Shown here one piece after another: positions 27,855 through 36,643 of a stretch of DNA of 64,000 nucleotides. Source of the DNA: Chloroflexota bacterium. Lineage in GTDB: Bacteria > Chloroflexota > Dehalococcoidia > UBA2979. The notes beneath the pieces were generated by a model that was given only the letters and a program-made list of their open reading frames with translations, was not told where the DNA came from and searched no databases. The first letter of the stretch is position 1. Each line of letters begins with the position of its first letter. The stretch lies in contig QWRD01000002.1 of assembly GCA_003670575.1 (NCBI GenBank), positions 1 through 64,000 on the forward strand, written 5' to 3'. Made by a program: the position numbers and the translations under genes.

Positions 27855-28835
27855 TCAGCCCCGGGTGGGCACCACCGCGCGCGCGGCGCGCACGGGCATG
27901 GCATCACGAGCGATGGCAGCGGTGCGCGCCGCCAGCAGCAAATACTCCTCGCCGGCCTCGAAGCCGAGCGAGCGCAGCACGCCGACAGGAGTGGAGGCGC
28001 ACTCCGGCAGCAGCGCCAATACATGCTCGCACGTTCGCAGGCGCGGTGCGGCGGCGCGCAGCAACGCACGAGCAACCTCGTCTGCCTGCGGCTCCACCAG
28101 CAACGTGATCTGGCCGCCGTGGTCGCCCTGGGCGGCGCTGACCAACAGCGTCCCCTGCACGCGGCCGTCCTGGATCGCGACGTACTCGCGGGCGCCGCGG
28201 CCCGTCCATCGCCGGTCCTGTACGACCTGCCACTCCTCGAACGTCATCGCCACCGCCTGGCGCGTCCCGACCGGCAGTGCGCGATTGTGCAATTGGAACA
28301 GCGCCATCGCGTCCTCGGTCTGCGCCTCGCGTACCTCGCAGGCGCCGAGGCTGCCCGTGTCTGACGGCGCGGCGCTCGGCGGCGGCGGCCCGCACCAGAG
28401 TCGCTCCTGGAGCGCCAGCACGAAGCCGGCCCGCCGCGCGGCGTCGATCCCGGGCGCGTCCGCGCGCATCCTGAGCAGCAGATGTTCCACTCGGGCCTTG
28501 GCGGCGGCTGTCGTGGCCTGCCGCAGCAGTTCTGTGGTCACCTCGTGCCCATCGCCGGACGCGTCCGCGAGGGTGTCGATCTCCCACGCCTCGCGGCCCG
28601 CGAGTTCGCGAGCGGTGGCGATGCCCTGTATCTGACGCCCGTGCACATCGATCCACACGCGGCGTTCGCGGCCGAGCCAACGTTGCATGGTGGCGGCGAG
28701 TGGGTGTGGTGGTTCCGGCGGACGCCCGAGGCGTTGGCGGGTCACTGCCTCGTTGGCCACGAGTTCGTCATCGAACGATACCAGCGCCACGAGATCGGTT
28801 GGCCGTGGCGCGCGTGCACCATTCATCGCGTTCAC
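27855..28835 (-). CDS. Tandem GNAT-like acetyltransferase, unknown substrate
   Basis: A 326-residue protein with two GNAT-like halves. The first (about 10-145) includes [20 protein letters not shown] and [15 protein letters not shown]-type endings ([16 protein letters not shown]). The second (about 165-315) has [37 protein letters not shown] and a matching [18 protein letters not shown] end. The repeated strand-helix ending supports an internal duplication. ATG 28835 overlaps the pdxT stop (ATGA). Catalytic competence and substrate cannot be judged. Confidence 0.75.
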   Translation of the reverse strand: MNAMNGARAPRPTDLVALVSFDDELVANEAVTRQRLGRPPEPPHPLAATMQRWLGRERRVWIDVHGRQIQGIATARELAGREAWEIDTLADASGDGHEVTTELLRQATTAAAKARVEHLLLRMRADAPGIDAARRAGFVLALQERLWCGPPPPSAAPSDTGSLGACEVREAQTEDAMALFQLHNRALPVGTRQAVAMTFEEWQVVQDRRWTGRGAREYVAIQDGRVQGTLLVSAAQGDHGGQITLLVEPQADEVARALLRAAAPRLRTCEHVLALLPECASTPVGVLRSLGFEAGEEYLLLAARTAAIARDAMPVRAARAVVPTRG

Positions 28836-29512
28836 CTCGCAGCGGCGGACCGCCGGGGCCGGGCCGAGGGCGCAGCAACTGCCTCCCCCAGCGTCGCCTG
28901 CACCAGTGCAACGAATGCGCCGTGCAGTCGGGCATCGTCTGTCAGTTCCGGGTGGAACGAGGTCGCCCAGATGTTTCCCTCACGGCACGCGACGATGCGG
29001 CCGTCCGCGAGCGCTGCCATCACGGTGACGCCGGCTCCGGCTTCTCGGATGACAGGTGCGCGAATAAACACCGCGCGCATCGGCCCGCCCGTCACACCCT
29101 CGATGTCGAGATCGGCCTCGAAGGAGTCGACCTGCCGACCGAAGGCGTTGCGATCGACGGTGATGTCCATGACACCCAACGGCGGCCGGTCCAGGCCGGG
29201 CACTCGCCGCGCGAGGATGATCGCGCCCGCACAGGTGCCCCACGTGGGCATCCCTGCGCGGATGCGGCGGCGCAATGGCTCCATCAGATCGAACGCGATC
29301 AGCAGGCGAGCGATGGTGGTGCTCTCCCCGCCGGGGATGATCAGACCATCGACCGCGTCCAGTTCGGCTTCTGTGCGCACTTCCACGGCATCCGCGCCGA
29401 CTGTGCGCAGGCAGTCGATGTGCTCACGAAAGTCGCCCTGCATCGCCAGCACGCCGATGAGCGGCGTGCGCCGTGGGTGTGCTGGCGATGGACGAGATGC
29501 GCGCGATTGCAC
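28832..29512 (-). CDS. pdxT: Pyridoxal 5'-phosphate synthase glutaminase subunit PdxT
   Basis: A 226-residue class I glutamine amidotransferase. It has IGVLAMQGDFREHIDCL at the start, GLIIPGGESTTIARLL, the nucleophile Cys in TWGTCAGAIILAR, and the catalytic His-Glu pair in ATSFHPELTDD. PdxT supplies ammonia to PdxS for direct synthesis of PLP from ribose 5-phosphate, glyceraldehyde 3-phosphate and glutamine. It lies 32 bases downstream of pdxS. The start is GTG 29512, giving an N-terminal extension of about 16 residues. Confidence 0.96.
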   Translation of the reverse strand: MQSRASRPSPAHPRRTPLIGVLAMQGDFREHIDCLRTVGADAVEVRTEAELDAVDGLIIPGGESTTIARLLIAFDLMEPLRRRIRAGMPTWGTCAGAIILARRVPGLDRPPLGVMDITVDRNAFGRQVDSFEADLDIEGVTGGPMRAVFIRAPVIREAGAGVTVMAALADGRIVACREGNIWATSFHPELTDDARLHGAFVALVQATLGEAVAAPSARPRRSAAAR

Positions 29513-29544
29513 GGGTGCGGTCGCTGCCCTTCTGGTGGCGGGCG

Positions 29545-30633
29545 CTAGTTGCCGCGCCCCGCCAATTGCTCCGACAACGGGATGGAGGCGACGGACTGCC
29601 CGCGCATCGGCTCGCCGATGCCACGCGAGACCTCGGCGAGCATCGCCGGGTCGTTGAAGTGCGTCACGGCTCGCACGATGGCGGTCGCCATCGCCGACTG
29701 CTCCTTCACTCGGGCACGCGCGTCCAGATCGGCGCCGGACTTGAAGATGCCTGAGCCGACGAACACACCGTCTGCGCCCAACTGCATCATCAGCGCGGCG
29801 TCCGCCGGAGTGGCGATCCCGCCCGCCGAGAAGTTCACGACCGGCAGACGGCCCAGCCGCTTCACTTCCTGCACAAGGGTGAGCGAGGCGCCCAGTTCCT
29901 TGGCCATGTTCGGCAGCTCCTCATCGCGCGCGGATGCCACGCGACGGATGCCACTCCAGAGCGCGCGCATGTGCCGCACTGCCTCGACGATGTCGCCAGT
30001 GCCGGCCTCGCCCTTCGTCCGGATCATCGCAGCGCCTTCGGCGATGCGGCGCAGCGCCTCACCGAGGTCGCGGCAGCCGCAGACGAACGGGACCTTGAAC
30101 GGTGTCTTCTCAATGTGGTGCACATCGTCAGCCGGCGTCAGCACCTCCGACTCGTCGATGTAGTCCACGCCGACCGCCTCGAGGATCTGTGCCTCGACGA
30201 AGTGGCCAATGCGTACCTTCGCCATGACCGGGATGGTGACGGCGCGGCAGATGTCCTCGATCAGTTTCACGTGACTCATGCGCGCCACGCCGCCCGCCGC
30301 TCGGATGTCGCTCGGCACGCGCTCCAGCGCCATCACGGCGCAGGCGCCTGCCTCTTCGGCGATGCGGGCATGCTCCACGGTGACCACGTCCATGATGACG
30401 CCGCCCTTGAGCATCTGGGCCAGTCCGGCTTTCACGGTCCAGGTGGCGGCCGTGTTTCCGACGCCGTGCCCGTGCGCAGCCGTCCCGTTGCTGGCGGCCG
30501 CGCGCGTTGCGCTCCGCGGGCGCGCGGAAGTCGCCTTCGTGCTCACTGCCTTCGCAGCGGTTCGTGCGGCCGGTCGGGCATTCGTCGATGCCTGTGCGCC
30601 GCGTCCGGTTCGGTTCGTCCTGGTGCTTGCCAT
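29545..30633 (-). CDS. pdxS: Pyridoxal 5'-phosphate synthase subunit PdxS with long basic N-terminal tail
   Basis: A 362-residue protein; most PdxS proteins have about 295. From residue 66 the canonical sequence runs [20 protein letters not shown], with the Lys-containing motifs [20 protein letters not shown] and [18 protein letters not shown] and the barrel end [10 protein letters not shown]. Residues 1-65 are a low-complexity Arg/Thr/Ala/Lys tail. ATG 30633 has a good site (GGGAGG, 8-base spacer), so the tail appears to be translated. PdxS forms a 12-mer and pairs with PdxT. Confidence 0.95.
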   Translation of the reverse strand: MASTRTNRTGRGAQASTNARPAARTAAKAVSTKATSARPRSATRAAASNGTAAHGHGVGNTAATWTVKAGLAQMLKGGVIMDVVTVEHARIAEEAGACAVMALERVPSDIRAAGGVARMSHVKLIEDICRAVTIPVMAKVRIGHFVEAQILEAVGVDYIDESEVLTPADDVHHIEKTPFKVPFVCGCRDLGEALRRIAEGAAMIRTKGEAGTGDIVEAVRHMRALWSGIRRVASARDEELPNMAKELGASLTLVQEVKRLGRLPVVNFSAGGIATPADAALMMQLGADGVFVGSGIFKSGADLDARARVKEQSAMATAIVRAVTHFNDPAMLAEVSRGIGEPMRGQSVASIPLSEQLAGRGN

Positions 30634-30668
30634 CTTTCGCGCCTCCCGCCTTCTCGTTGTCTGGCGGT

Positions 30669-30674
30669 ATTGTA
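30669..30674 (-). promoter_or_regulatory. Probable -10 element (TACAAT) of the pdxST operon
   Basis: TACAAT lies 35 bases before the pdxS ATG on the minus strand. A TTGACA on the opposite strand (30687-30692) is close by and may belong to the divergent genes. No good minus-strand -35 is seen. Confidence 0.5.
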
Positions 30675-30800
30675 CCGCCGCGCGCGTTGACACTCGACCG
30701 GCCCACCCTGACGCTATGGTTCAGGCGACTGCGGGACGCGGCGCACAGCCGTCGTGGGGCGGTTCGGCGGGCTGGCACCCTCCAAGGAGCGCGGCGTAGG

Positions 30801-30971
30801 ATGCGATCACGGGACGCGGTCATCGCCGGTTGCGCCGCGGCTGGCGGATTGCTCGCGTTGGCGATCAGCCCGCAGTTGGATGAGCCGATGTCGGCGACGA
30901 TTCTGGGAGTAGTGCTACTCGTGGACGCTCTCGCTCGCATGTTCCTCGCGATTCGCGGCCAGGCGGACTGA
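30801..30971 (+). CDS. Small two-helix membrane protein
   Basis: A 56-residue protein made mostly of two hydrophobic segments (VIAGCAAAGGLLALAISP and ATILGVVLLVDALARMFLAI) joined by a short acidic turn (QLDEPMS). It ends 4 bases before the UspA gene, so the two are probably co-translated. AAGGAG lies 12 bases before the ATG, rather far. The gene is plausible by codon pattern and spacing, but I recognise no family. Confidence 0.6.
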   Translation: MRSRDAVIAGCAAAGGLLALAISPQLDEPMSATILGVVLLVDALARMFLAIRGQAD

Positions 30972-30975
30972 CGCG

Positions 30976-31434
30976 ATGCCACACGACCCGCTGGAAGAGA
31001 TTCGCTCCTTCCTTGTCCCCATCGATGGTGGGCAAGCCTCCGATCATGCGCTTGCCGTCGTCTGCGGCATCGCGCGTCGCACCCATGCCCAGGTTGCCGT
31101 GCTCCATGTCATCGAGGTGCCGCGTTCGCTGCCGCTGGACGCCGAGCTGCAGTTCGAGCTGGAGCGCGGTGAGCGCATTGTGGGCAACGCCGAGTTGCTG
31201 GCCGGTCGTCACGACGTGAAGGTGCAGTGCCAGATCCTCCAGGCGCGCAATGCCGGCGCTGCGATGGTGGAAGAGGCAGCCGCCGTGGGCGCGGGTGCGA
31301 TCGTGCTTGGGCTGGACTACCATCGGCCCTACGGTCGGTTCGAGGTGTCTCCGGTGCCGATGTACGTGTTGGAGAACGCCGCCTGCCAGGTCTGGCTGAT
31401 GCGTTACCCCCCTGCCGCCGAGGAGCACGGGTAG
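30976..31434 (+). CDS. Universal stress protein (UspA family)
   Basis: A 152-residue single-domain Usp starting with the strand SFLVPIDGGQASDHALAVV and VLHVIEVP. The ATP-loop region GAGAIVLGLDYHRPYGRFEV is followed by PVPMYVLENAACQVWLMR, resembling the G-x2-G-x9-G(S/T) motif only in part. It may bind nucleotide weakly or not at all. It lies directly before two TrkA-type proteins, and Usp domains often regulate ion transport, so a link to potassium uptake is possible. Confidence 0.85.
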   Translation: MPHDPLEEIRSFLVPIDGGQASDHALAVVCGIARRTHAQVAVLHVIEVPRSLPLDAELQFELERGERIVGNAELLAGRHDVKVQCQILQARNAGAAMVEEAAAVGAGAIVLGLDYHRPYGRFEVSPVPMYVLENAACQVWLMRYPPAAEEHG

Positions 31435-31499
31435 CGCGGGCGCGCCGCCCGCCACGGTATGGCGACAGTGGTCTCCGCACATCAAGAAGGACTTCCGAC

Positions 31500-31904
31500 G
31501 TGAATATCGTGATCATGGGGTGCGGGCGAGTTGGTTCCACGCTTGCCACGCGCCTCGCCACCGAGGGGCACCACGTCGCGATCATCGATACCGACCCGTA
31601 CTCGTTCCGTCGGCTGGGGAGCGAATTCAACGGTGAGCGGTTCGTGGGCTCCGGCTACGATGACCACGTTCTGGTTGCTGCGGGCATCAAGGAAGCGGAC
31701 GCCTTCATGGCGCTGACGCAGGGCGACAACCGGAACCTGCTGGCCGCCCAGATCGCGAAGCACACCTTCGGAGTACCCACCGCCGTGGCTCGCGTGTACG
31801 ACCCGTTCCGCGGCGAGCTGTTCGCGCACCTGGGCTTGCGGACGTTCAGTCCCACCAACATCGGCGCCGAGATGGCGTACGACGCGCTCACCCGGGAGCA
31901 GTAG
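31500..31904 (+). CDS. TrkA N-terminal (RCK) domain protein
   Basis: A 134-residue protein with a single NAD-binding RCK-N domain: NIVIMGCGRVGSTLATRLA (GxGxxG), the acidic end of strand 2 (VAIIDTDPYSFRRL), and AFMALTQGDNRNLLAAQIAK. It lacks the C-terminal RCK-C domain. GTG 31500 follows AAGGA. It is 2 bases before the second TrkA gene. These probably form a hetero-oligomeric gating ring for a Trk/Ktr potassium channel, but no membrane subunit is found in this window. Confidence 0.9.
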   Translation: MNIVIMGCGRVGSTLATRLATEGHHVAIIDTDPYSFRRLGSEFNGERFVGSGYDDHVLVAAGIKEADAFMALTQGDNRNLLAAQIAKHTFGVPTAVARVYDPFRGELFAHLGLRTFSPTNIGAEMAYDALTREQ

Positions 31905-31906
31905 CC

Positions 31907-32581
31907 GTGTACATCGTTGTCGTTGGTGCTGGGACCGTTGGCTATGCCCTCGCGCTGGAGTTACAGGCGATGGCGGATCACGAAGTCGTGTTGGTGGAGC
32001 GCGACCGCGCCCGCGCAGCCGAATTGCGCGAGGAGTTGGGCGAGATGGTCGTGCACGGCGACGGCACGGAAGTCGTCTTCCTCGACAGTGTCGGGACGCG
32101 TCGTGCGGATGTGTTCATCGCCGTGACCGGTGACGATGGCACCAATCTCGTCTCCTGCCAGGTCGCGAAGCACTGGTTCAAGGCCGGTCGCACCATCGCG
32201 CGCGTGAACAATCCGCACAACGAGGCGCTGTTCCGCACGCTGGGCATCGACTCCACGGTCTCCGCAACCGGCGCGATCATGGCGCAGATCGAAGTCAGTC
32301 TGCCGGAGCACACAGTGGTACCGCTGATGCGCCTGAAAGAATCCGGCATGGAGATCGCGGACCTCCACGTCATTGCCGGTTCCGCTGCCGAAGGCCGCGC
32401 GGTTCGATCCTTGGACCTTCCACCGGACACCGTCATCTCGTTGGTGATCACGGATGGCGTCCCACGCATCCCGACCGGCGAGACCGTCCTGGCCGCCGGT
32501 GACGAGGTGATCGCCGTAATTAGCCAGTCGTCCGAGGCTGCCCTACGCAAACTGATGAGCGGACCCGAGCAGGAAGCGTAG
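31907..32581 (+). CDS. TrkA-family potassium uptake regulatory protein
   Basis: A 224-residue protein with an RCK-N domain (YIVVVGAGTVGYALALELQ, FIAVTGDDGTNLVSCQVAK) and an RCK-C domain (about 140-215; VVPLMRLKESGMEIADLHVI and VLAAGDEVIAVIS). This is the standard TrkA or KtrA layout. It starts with GTG 2 bases after the shorter TrkA-N gene. It presumably binds NAD(H) or another nucleotide to control potassium transport at the membrane. Confidence 0.92.
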   Translation: MYIVVVGAGTVGYALALELQAMADHEVVLVERDRARAAELREELGEMVVHGDGTEVVFLDSVGTRRADVFIAVTGDDGTNLVSCQVAKHWFKAGRTIARVNNPHNEALFRTLGIDSTVSATGAIMAQIEVSLPEHTVVPLMRLKESGMEIADLHVIAGSAAEGRAVRSLDLPPDTVISLVITDGVPRIPTGETVLAAGDEVIAVISQSSEAALRKLMSGPEQEA

Positions 32582-32589
32582 GCCCGTTC

Positions 32590-33447
32590 ATGGCAATCGC
32601 ACGCTCCGGTTCGGCATTGCGCTTGGCGCACCTCGGCCCCCGCGGGACGTACACGGAGGCGGCCGCGCTGGCGTACGCGCCGGACGCCCAGTTGCAGCCG
32701 CTGCCATCGTTTACCGCCAGCGTGGAAGCCGTGGAGCGTGGCGAGGCTGATGCCGCCGTCTGCGCACTGGAGAACTCCATCGAAGGCGCGGTGCTGGAGA
32801 CGCGCGACCTGCTGTTGCGCGAGCAGTCCGGCGTCCAGATCTGTGCCGAGGTGGTGCTGCCGATCCGTCACGCCCTCGTCGGTGCCGCAGGTCTCGATCT
32901 GAGCCGAGTCGCGGTGGTGTATTCGCACCCACAGGCACTCGGACAGTGTCGCGCGCAACTCGCGGTGCTGGCGCCCAACGCGCTGCCAGCCGCCGCGCTG
33001 TCCACCGCTTCCGCGATCGAGGCGGCGATGGCGGAGCCGGGCACGCTGGCAGTCGGGAACGAGTTGGCGGCGAAGTTGTACGGCGCCACCATCTACGCCG
33101 AAGACATCGCGGATGAGCCCGGCAACGAGACGCGCTTCGTCGTCCTCGCGCGCGAGGATGCACCGCCGACCGGCGACGACAAGACGTCGTTCGCGTTCAC
33201 CACGCACCATGACCGCCCCGGCTCGCTGGTGGAGGTGCTCGCTCTGTTCTCGTCGCGCGGCCTGAACCTCACCCGCGTCGAGTCTCGCCCCACGCGCCAC
33301 GCGCTGGGTACGTACGTCTTCTTGGTGGACGTGCTGGGGCACCGCACCGATCCGCTGCTGGCGGAGGCGCTGACTGCCCTACAGGAGGCCGCGCTGTGGC
33401 TGCGCATCCTGGGTTCCTATCCCCGCTGGACAGGATCGCGTGCCTGA
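32590..33447 (+). CDS. pheA: Prephenate dehydratase
   Basis: A 285-residue monofunctional prephenate dehydratase. The PDT domain has RLAHLGPRGTYTEAAALAYA, GEADAAVCALENSIEGAV and the NETRFVVLARED end. The C-terminal ACT domain has the allosteric motif DRPGSLVEVLALFSSRGLN and LTRVESRPTRH (ESRP), the usual phenylalanine-sensing site. It converts prephenate to phenylpyruvate. It overlaps mutM by 8 bases and follows the TrkA gene by 8. Confidence 0.95.
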   Translation: MAIARSGSALRLAHLGPRGTYTEAAALAYAPDAQLQPLPSFTASVEAVERGEADAAVCALENSIEGAVLETRDLLLREQSGVQICAEVVLPIRHALVGAAGLDLSRVAVVYSHPQALGQCRAQLAVLAPNALPAAALSTASAIEAAMAEPGTLAVGNELAAKLYGATIYAEDIADEPGNETRFVVLAREDAPPTGDDKTSFAFTTHHDRPGSLVEVLALFSSRGLNLTRVESRPTRHALGTYVFLVDVLGHRTDPLLAEALTALQEAALWLRILGSYPRWTGSRA

Positions 33448-34255
33448 GATCCCGGACCTGGAAGCGATTCGTCACTTCCTCGCCCCGCGACTCATCGGCA
33501 ACACGCTGCTCACGGCGGAAGCTCGCATCCCCTGGATCGTGCGCACGGGAGCGAGCGGGTTGGAGAGCCTCGCAGGCCATCAGTTCGCCCCGTTCTCGCG
33601 GCACGGCAAGTTCCTGCTGTTCGCGACCGACGACGACCGCCTACTGGTGGTGAACGCGATGCTGACCGGCCGCTTCCAGTGGGCCGAGCCTGCGGATCGT
33701 AAGCGCCCGAGTACCGCGCTGATCCTGACGTTCGCGGATGGCCATGAGCTGCGCTACTCGGACGCTCGGCGTATGGGGCGCTGGTACCTAGTGTCGGCCG
33801 CAGACTTGGGCGTGGTGTCGCAGTTCGCGGAGCTCGGGCCGGATGCGATGGCCGTGGACGAGGAGACGTTCGTTGCGCGCTTGAAGCGCCATCCCGGGCA
33901 GATCAAAAGCACCCTCACTAACCAGAAGTTCATCGCCGGAATCGGCAACGCCTACGCCGACGAAATCCTGTGGGCAGCCGGCCTGCACCCGCATCGACGG
34001 CGCGCGACGATGAACGAGGAGGACCTGCGGCGCCTGTATCGCGCAACGCGCGAGACGATCGAGTGGGCGCTTCCGATCCTGCGCGCGGAGGTGGCGGCTG
34101 GCCTGGACCAGCGCAACGAGGAGTGGCGGGACCACCTGCGCGTGCATCGCAAGGCCGACCAGCCGTGCCCCCGTTGCGGGCATCCGATCCGCTCGCAGGT
34201 GCGCGGTGGGAGCGAAACCGACTACTGTTTGCACTGCCAACCGTTGGCGTTGTAG
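33440..34255 (+). CDS. mutM: Formamidopyrimidine-DNA glycosylase
   Basis: A 271-residue Fpg/Nei family protein. It starts MPEIPDLEAIRHFL, keeping catalytic Pro2 and Glu3. The beta-hairpin Lys is in SRHGKFLLFAT and the helix-two-turn-helix is NQKFIAGIGNAYADEILWAAGLHP. The C-terminal zinc finger has CPRCG and CLHC. It removes oxidised purines such as 8-oxoguanine. The start GTG lies inside the last codons of pheA, so translation is probably coupled. PEIPDLE differs slightly from the usual PELPEVE, so the substrate range could be altered. Confidence 0.95.
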   Translation: MPEIPDLEAIRHFLAPRLIGNTLLTAEARIPWIVRTGASGLESLAGHQFAPFSRHGKFLLFATDDDRLLVVNAMLTGRFQWAEPADRKRPSTALILTFADGHELRYSDARRMGRWYLVSAADLGVVSQFAELGPDAMAVDEETFVARLKRHPGQIKSTLTNQKFIAGIGNAYADEILWAAGLHPHRRRATMNEEDLRRLYRATRETIEWALPILRAEVAAGLDQRNEEWRDHLRVHRKADQPCPRCGHPIRSQVRGGSETDYCLHCQPLAL

Positions 34256-34333
34256 CGCTCGGCACCTGCCGAGCCGTCGACAGCGCCGATCTGACGGGCC
34301 GCGGGGGGCGTACTCGCCAGCGAGGGGGACACG

Positions 34334-35068
34334 ATGAAGGTCATTGGCAGGGAGATCGGGGACGAGCTCATCAGCATGTACGGGCTGATCGAAGGGCGTG
34401 CCTCTGCGGCGGATCGCGCGGTGGAGGTCGTGCCGTTTGAGGGCCAGGGGCTCTCAGACGTGCACTGGACGCCGAAGAAGGTGGTGATCTCACTGCATTC
34501 CGGCGTGCCCACGCACTCCATCCCGCATGTGCTGGCAGTCGCGTTGCAACACGTGCGCCAGTCGCTGGATGGCTATCCGAGCATCACGAAGCCCAAGGGG
34601 CGCGACCCGGAGGGCGCCGAGCTGGTGCGCGCGGCGTTGCGCGAACTGGTGCTGGAGCCGGATGCGGAGGTCGCGATCGGGCCGCTGGGTCTGGACCGCA
34701 CCTGGGAGAACGAGCAGCGCCACCAGGGCTACAAGGCGCTGTTGGACAACCCGCCGGAAGACTGGAACGAGCCGGACACCCTCGGCAACTTGTTTGTCGC
34801 GTTGCAGTACGCACGGCTGGCGACTACCCACCCACCGCAGATGTGGAAGGCGCTGCAGAAGCGCACGGAGCAGGTGCTGCCGAACGCCGCAGAGCGTGGC
34901 GAGCTGGCGCTCTCCGTGCTGAAGCGCCGCCGCTGGGGCAGCCCGCGCGCCTGCCTCGATTCGTTCCTCTACCTGCGGCACGAGTTGGGCCTGGAGGACA
35001 TCGTCCAGATCGAGGACGACGAGGGGAACATCTACGGCGACGCCGAGGAAGTCTCGGCGGGGGAGTAG
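34334..35068 (+). CDS. Hypothetical protein, no recognised family
   Basis: A 244-residue soluble protein with a good ribosome-binding site (GAGGGGGA). It has no signal peptide or membrane segment. A histidine-bearing helix HSIPHVLAVALQHVRQSL (about 58-75) is followed by a charged region, LGLDRTWENEQRHQGYKALL, a helical part with NLFVALQYARLATTHPPQMW and an acidic C-terminus (VQIEDDEGNIYGDAEEVS). Amino-acid and codon use match the neighbours. It ends 3 bases before a convergent gene. I do not recognise its function. Confidence 0.75.
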   Translation: MKVIGREIGDELISMYGLIEGRASAADRAVEVVPFEGQGLSDVHWTPKKVVISLHSGVPTHSIPHVLAVALQHVRQSLDGYPSITKPKGRDPEGAELVRAALRELVLEPDAEVAIGPLGLDRTWENEQRHQGYKALLDNPPEDWNEPDTLGNLFVALQYARLATTHPPQMWKALQKRTEQVLPNAAERGELALSVLKRRRWGSPRACLDSFLYLRHELGLEDIVQIEDDEGNIYGDAEEVSAGE

Positions 35069-35071
35069 CCG

Positions 35072-35881
35072 CTACCCGACTTTCGCCGGAGGCCGTGACG
35101 GCACATGCGTCGCTGCTGCGGCCCGCGAGGCAGCAGCGACCGCGCCTTCCGCAATCGGTGTCGCGCCGTGCACTGGTGCGACTGTCTGAGGCGGTGGCGC
35201 GGCGGTAGTTGGGGTTTCGATGGCGGCTGGTGCGGTCGGATCGGCTGCGGGCGTCACGCTGGCTGGGGCGGCGGCTGGTGTAGTCGCCAGCGTCGCGGTC
35301 GCGGTCGCGGTCGCGGCTCGCGCTACCTTCGAGTAGTCGATCAGGAAGCGGAGCGCGGTCTCCCACCAGTTGAGCTGCGCGGTGGGGAGCGGCCCCGCGA
35401 GGATCGCGTCGGCCTGTTGCTTACTAGTGACCAGCGCCGGTGCGGGCTCGCGCTTCACCTCGGCGACCGCAAGATGCACTGCATCGTGGAGCGGCGCGCC
35501 GGCACCTAACAGGTCGCGCATCCCCTGCCACATCTCCTCCGCCGAGTCGTACGCGTCCGCTGCCCGGGCGGTGGTGGCGATGAGGCAGCTGCGCGCCGCG
35601 ATCTGCTGCGCGTCCGGCACGAATTCTCCTGACTTGGTTGCCTTGAACAGCGCGTCCACCGCATCCAGCGGCGGCTTGCCGCCCGGGACGCTGCGCTGTA
35701 TCTGCTCCGCCATCATCGGTGGCATGGAGGCGAGCAGATCGCGCAGGGCGATCGTCTGGGTGGCGCTCCGCTGCTGGCCCTCGAGCACCTTCGCGAACGT
35801 AGCGACGGGCTCGCTTCTCGGGGCGGCGGCGGGCGCGTCGGCGGTCGGGGCGCCCGCGGCGGCGGTGGCGGAAACGTTCAT
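35072..35881 (-). CDS. Hypothetical protein with Ala/Thr/Pro-rich C-terminal half
   Basis: A 269-residue protein of unknown family. The folded part (about 30-170) is helical: FAKVLEGQQRSATQTIALRD, LLASMPPMMAEQIQRSV and a WWETALRFLIDYSKVA helix. From about residue 170 it becomes a disordered tail of Ala, Thr and Pro with short ATATAT repeats. No signal peptide or membrane helix is evident. ATG 35881 is used; GTG 35890, 6 bases after GGGG, is an alternative that adds three residues. It is convergent with the gene at 34334, with 3 bases between stops. Confidence 0.7.
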   Translation of the reverse strand: MNVSATAAAGAPTADAPAAAPRSEPVATFAKVLEGQQRSATQTIALRDLLASMPPMMAEQIQRSVPGGKPPLDAVDALFKATKSGEFVPDAQQIAARSCLIATTARAADAYDSAEEMWQGMRDLLGAGAPLHDAVHLAVAEVKREPAPALVTSKQQADAILAGPLPTAQLNWWETALRFLIDYSKVARAATATATATLATTPAAAPASVTPAADPTAPAAIETPTTAAPPPQTVAPVHGATPIAEGAVAAASRAAAATHVPSRPPAKVG

Positions 35882-36012
35882 GCTCACCACGATGCACCCC
35901 CGGCACGCGGATCGCGCTCCGGGTTCCCCTGATGCCACCGCGCGGAACCTCGCATGTCTCGCAGGCCGACGCGGCGATCGAGGGGGCGCGCGCTGGGGTT
36001 ATTCGAGGGGTG

Positions 36013-36558
36013 CTACGACGCGGCGTACAGCGCGCGCGTCGCGCGATCCAACCAACCGATGACGAAGGGCTGCCACTCCTGGTATCGCTCTAGGTACTGG
36101 CCGAAGAGCGCGGCGGGGGTTGCCGTCGGGCGTACCGGCTCCTGCAGCAGCCGCATATGCGCCTCGCTGGGCGTACGTCCGCCCTTGCGGTGGTTGCAGG
36201 CCTGACACGCCGCCACAAGGTTCTCCCACTCGTGTCCGCCGCCGCGGTGTCGAGGCATCACGTGATCCAGCGTCAGTTGGTCATCGGCCTTCCCGCAGTA
36301 CTGGCAACGCTGGTGGTCGCGCGCAAACACCTCGTTGCGGGTCAGTCGCACTCGCGGTCGCGGACGCTTCACCGGCTGATGGAGGCGAATCACCGAGGGG
36401 AGCGGATAGCGGGTGTCGACGCCGAGGATCGAATCCCCTGACGCTTCGATGATCTCGGCCTTGCCGTGGTAGACCAGCACGAAGGCGCGCCGAACGGGGC
36501 AGACGTTCAGCGGCTCGTAGTTCTGGTTGAGGACCAGCGCGCTGCGCTCGATCGTCAC
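36013..36558 (-). CDS. HNH endonuclease
   Basis: A 181-residue HNH protein of the widespread chromosomal type that starts ALVLNQNYEPLNVCPVRRAF. The nuclease core has CQYCGKADDQLTLDHVMPRHRGG and LVAACQACNHRKGG, giving two CxxC zinc-binding pairs around the DH and N residues. The C-terminus is predicted helical. This family is common in Chloroflexota, Actinobacteria and cyanobacteria, and its role is unclear; it is not linked here to any mobile element. GTG 36558 has GGGAG 8 bases upstream. Confidence 0.93.
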   Translation of the reverse strand: MTIERSALVLNQNYEPLNVCPVRRAFVLVYHGKAEIIEASGDSILGVDTRYPLPSVIRLHQPVKRPRPRVRLTRNEVFARDHQRCQYCGKADDQLTLDHVMPRHRGGGHEWENLVAACQACNHRKGGRTPSEAHMRLLQEPVRPTATPAALFGQYLERYQEWQPFVIGWLDRATRALYAAS

Positions 36559-36585
36559 TCCACCTGCTCCCGCCTGACAGCGGCA

Positions 36586-36591
36586 AGTCTA
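36586..36591 (-). promoter_or_regulatory. Candidate -10 element (TAGACT) for the HNH gene
   Basis: TAGACT lies 27 bases before the GTG start on the minus strand, which fits a short leader containing the GGGAG ribosome-binding site. There is no clear -35. Confidence 0.4.
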
Positions 36592-36643
36592 GCGGATCGC
36601 GGGGGGCCTCGTCAGCGGTCGCAGCCGTCCGGGGGTGGAGTCG

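Noticed and set aside
30687-30720. TTGACA and TATGGT as a promoter for the UspA operon
   Set aside because: They are 22 bases apart, too far for a standard promoter; kept only as a remark under pdxS.
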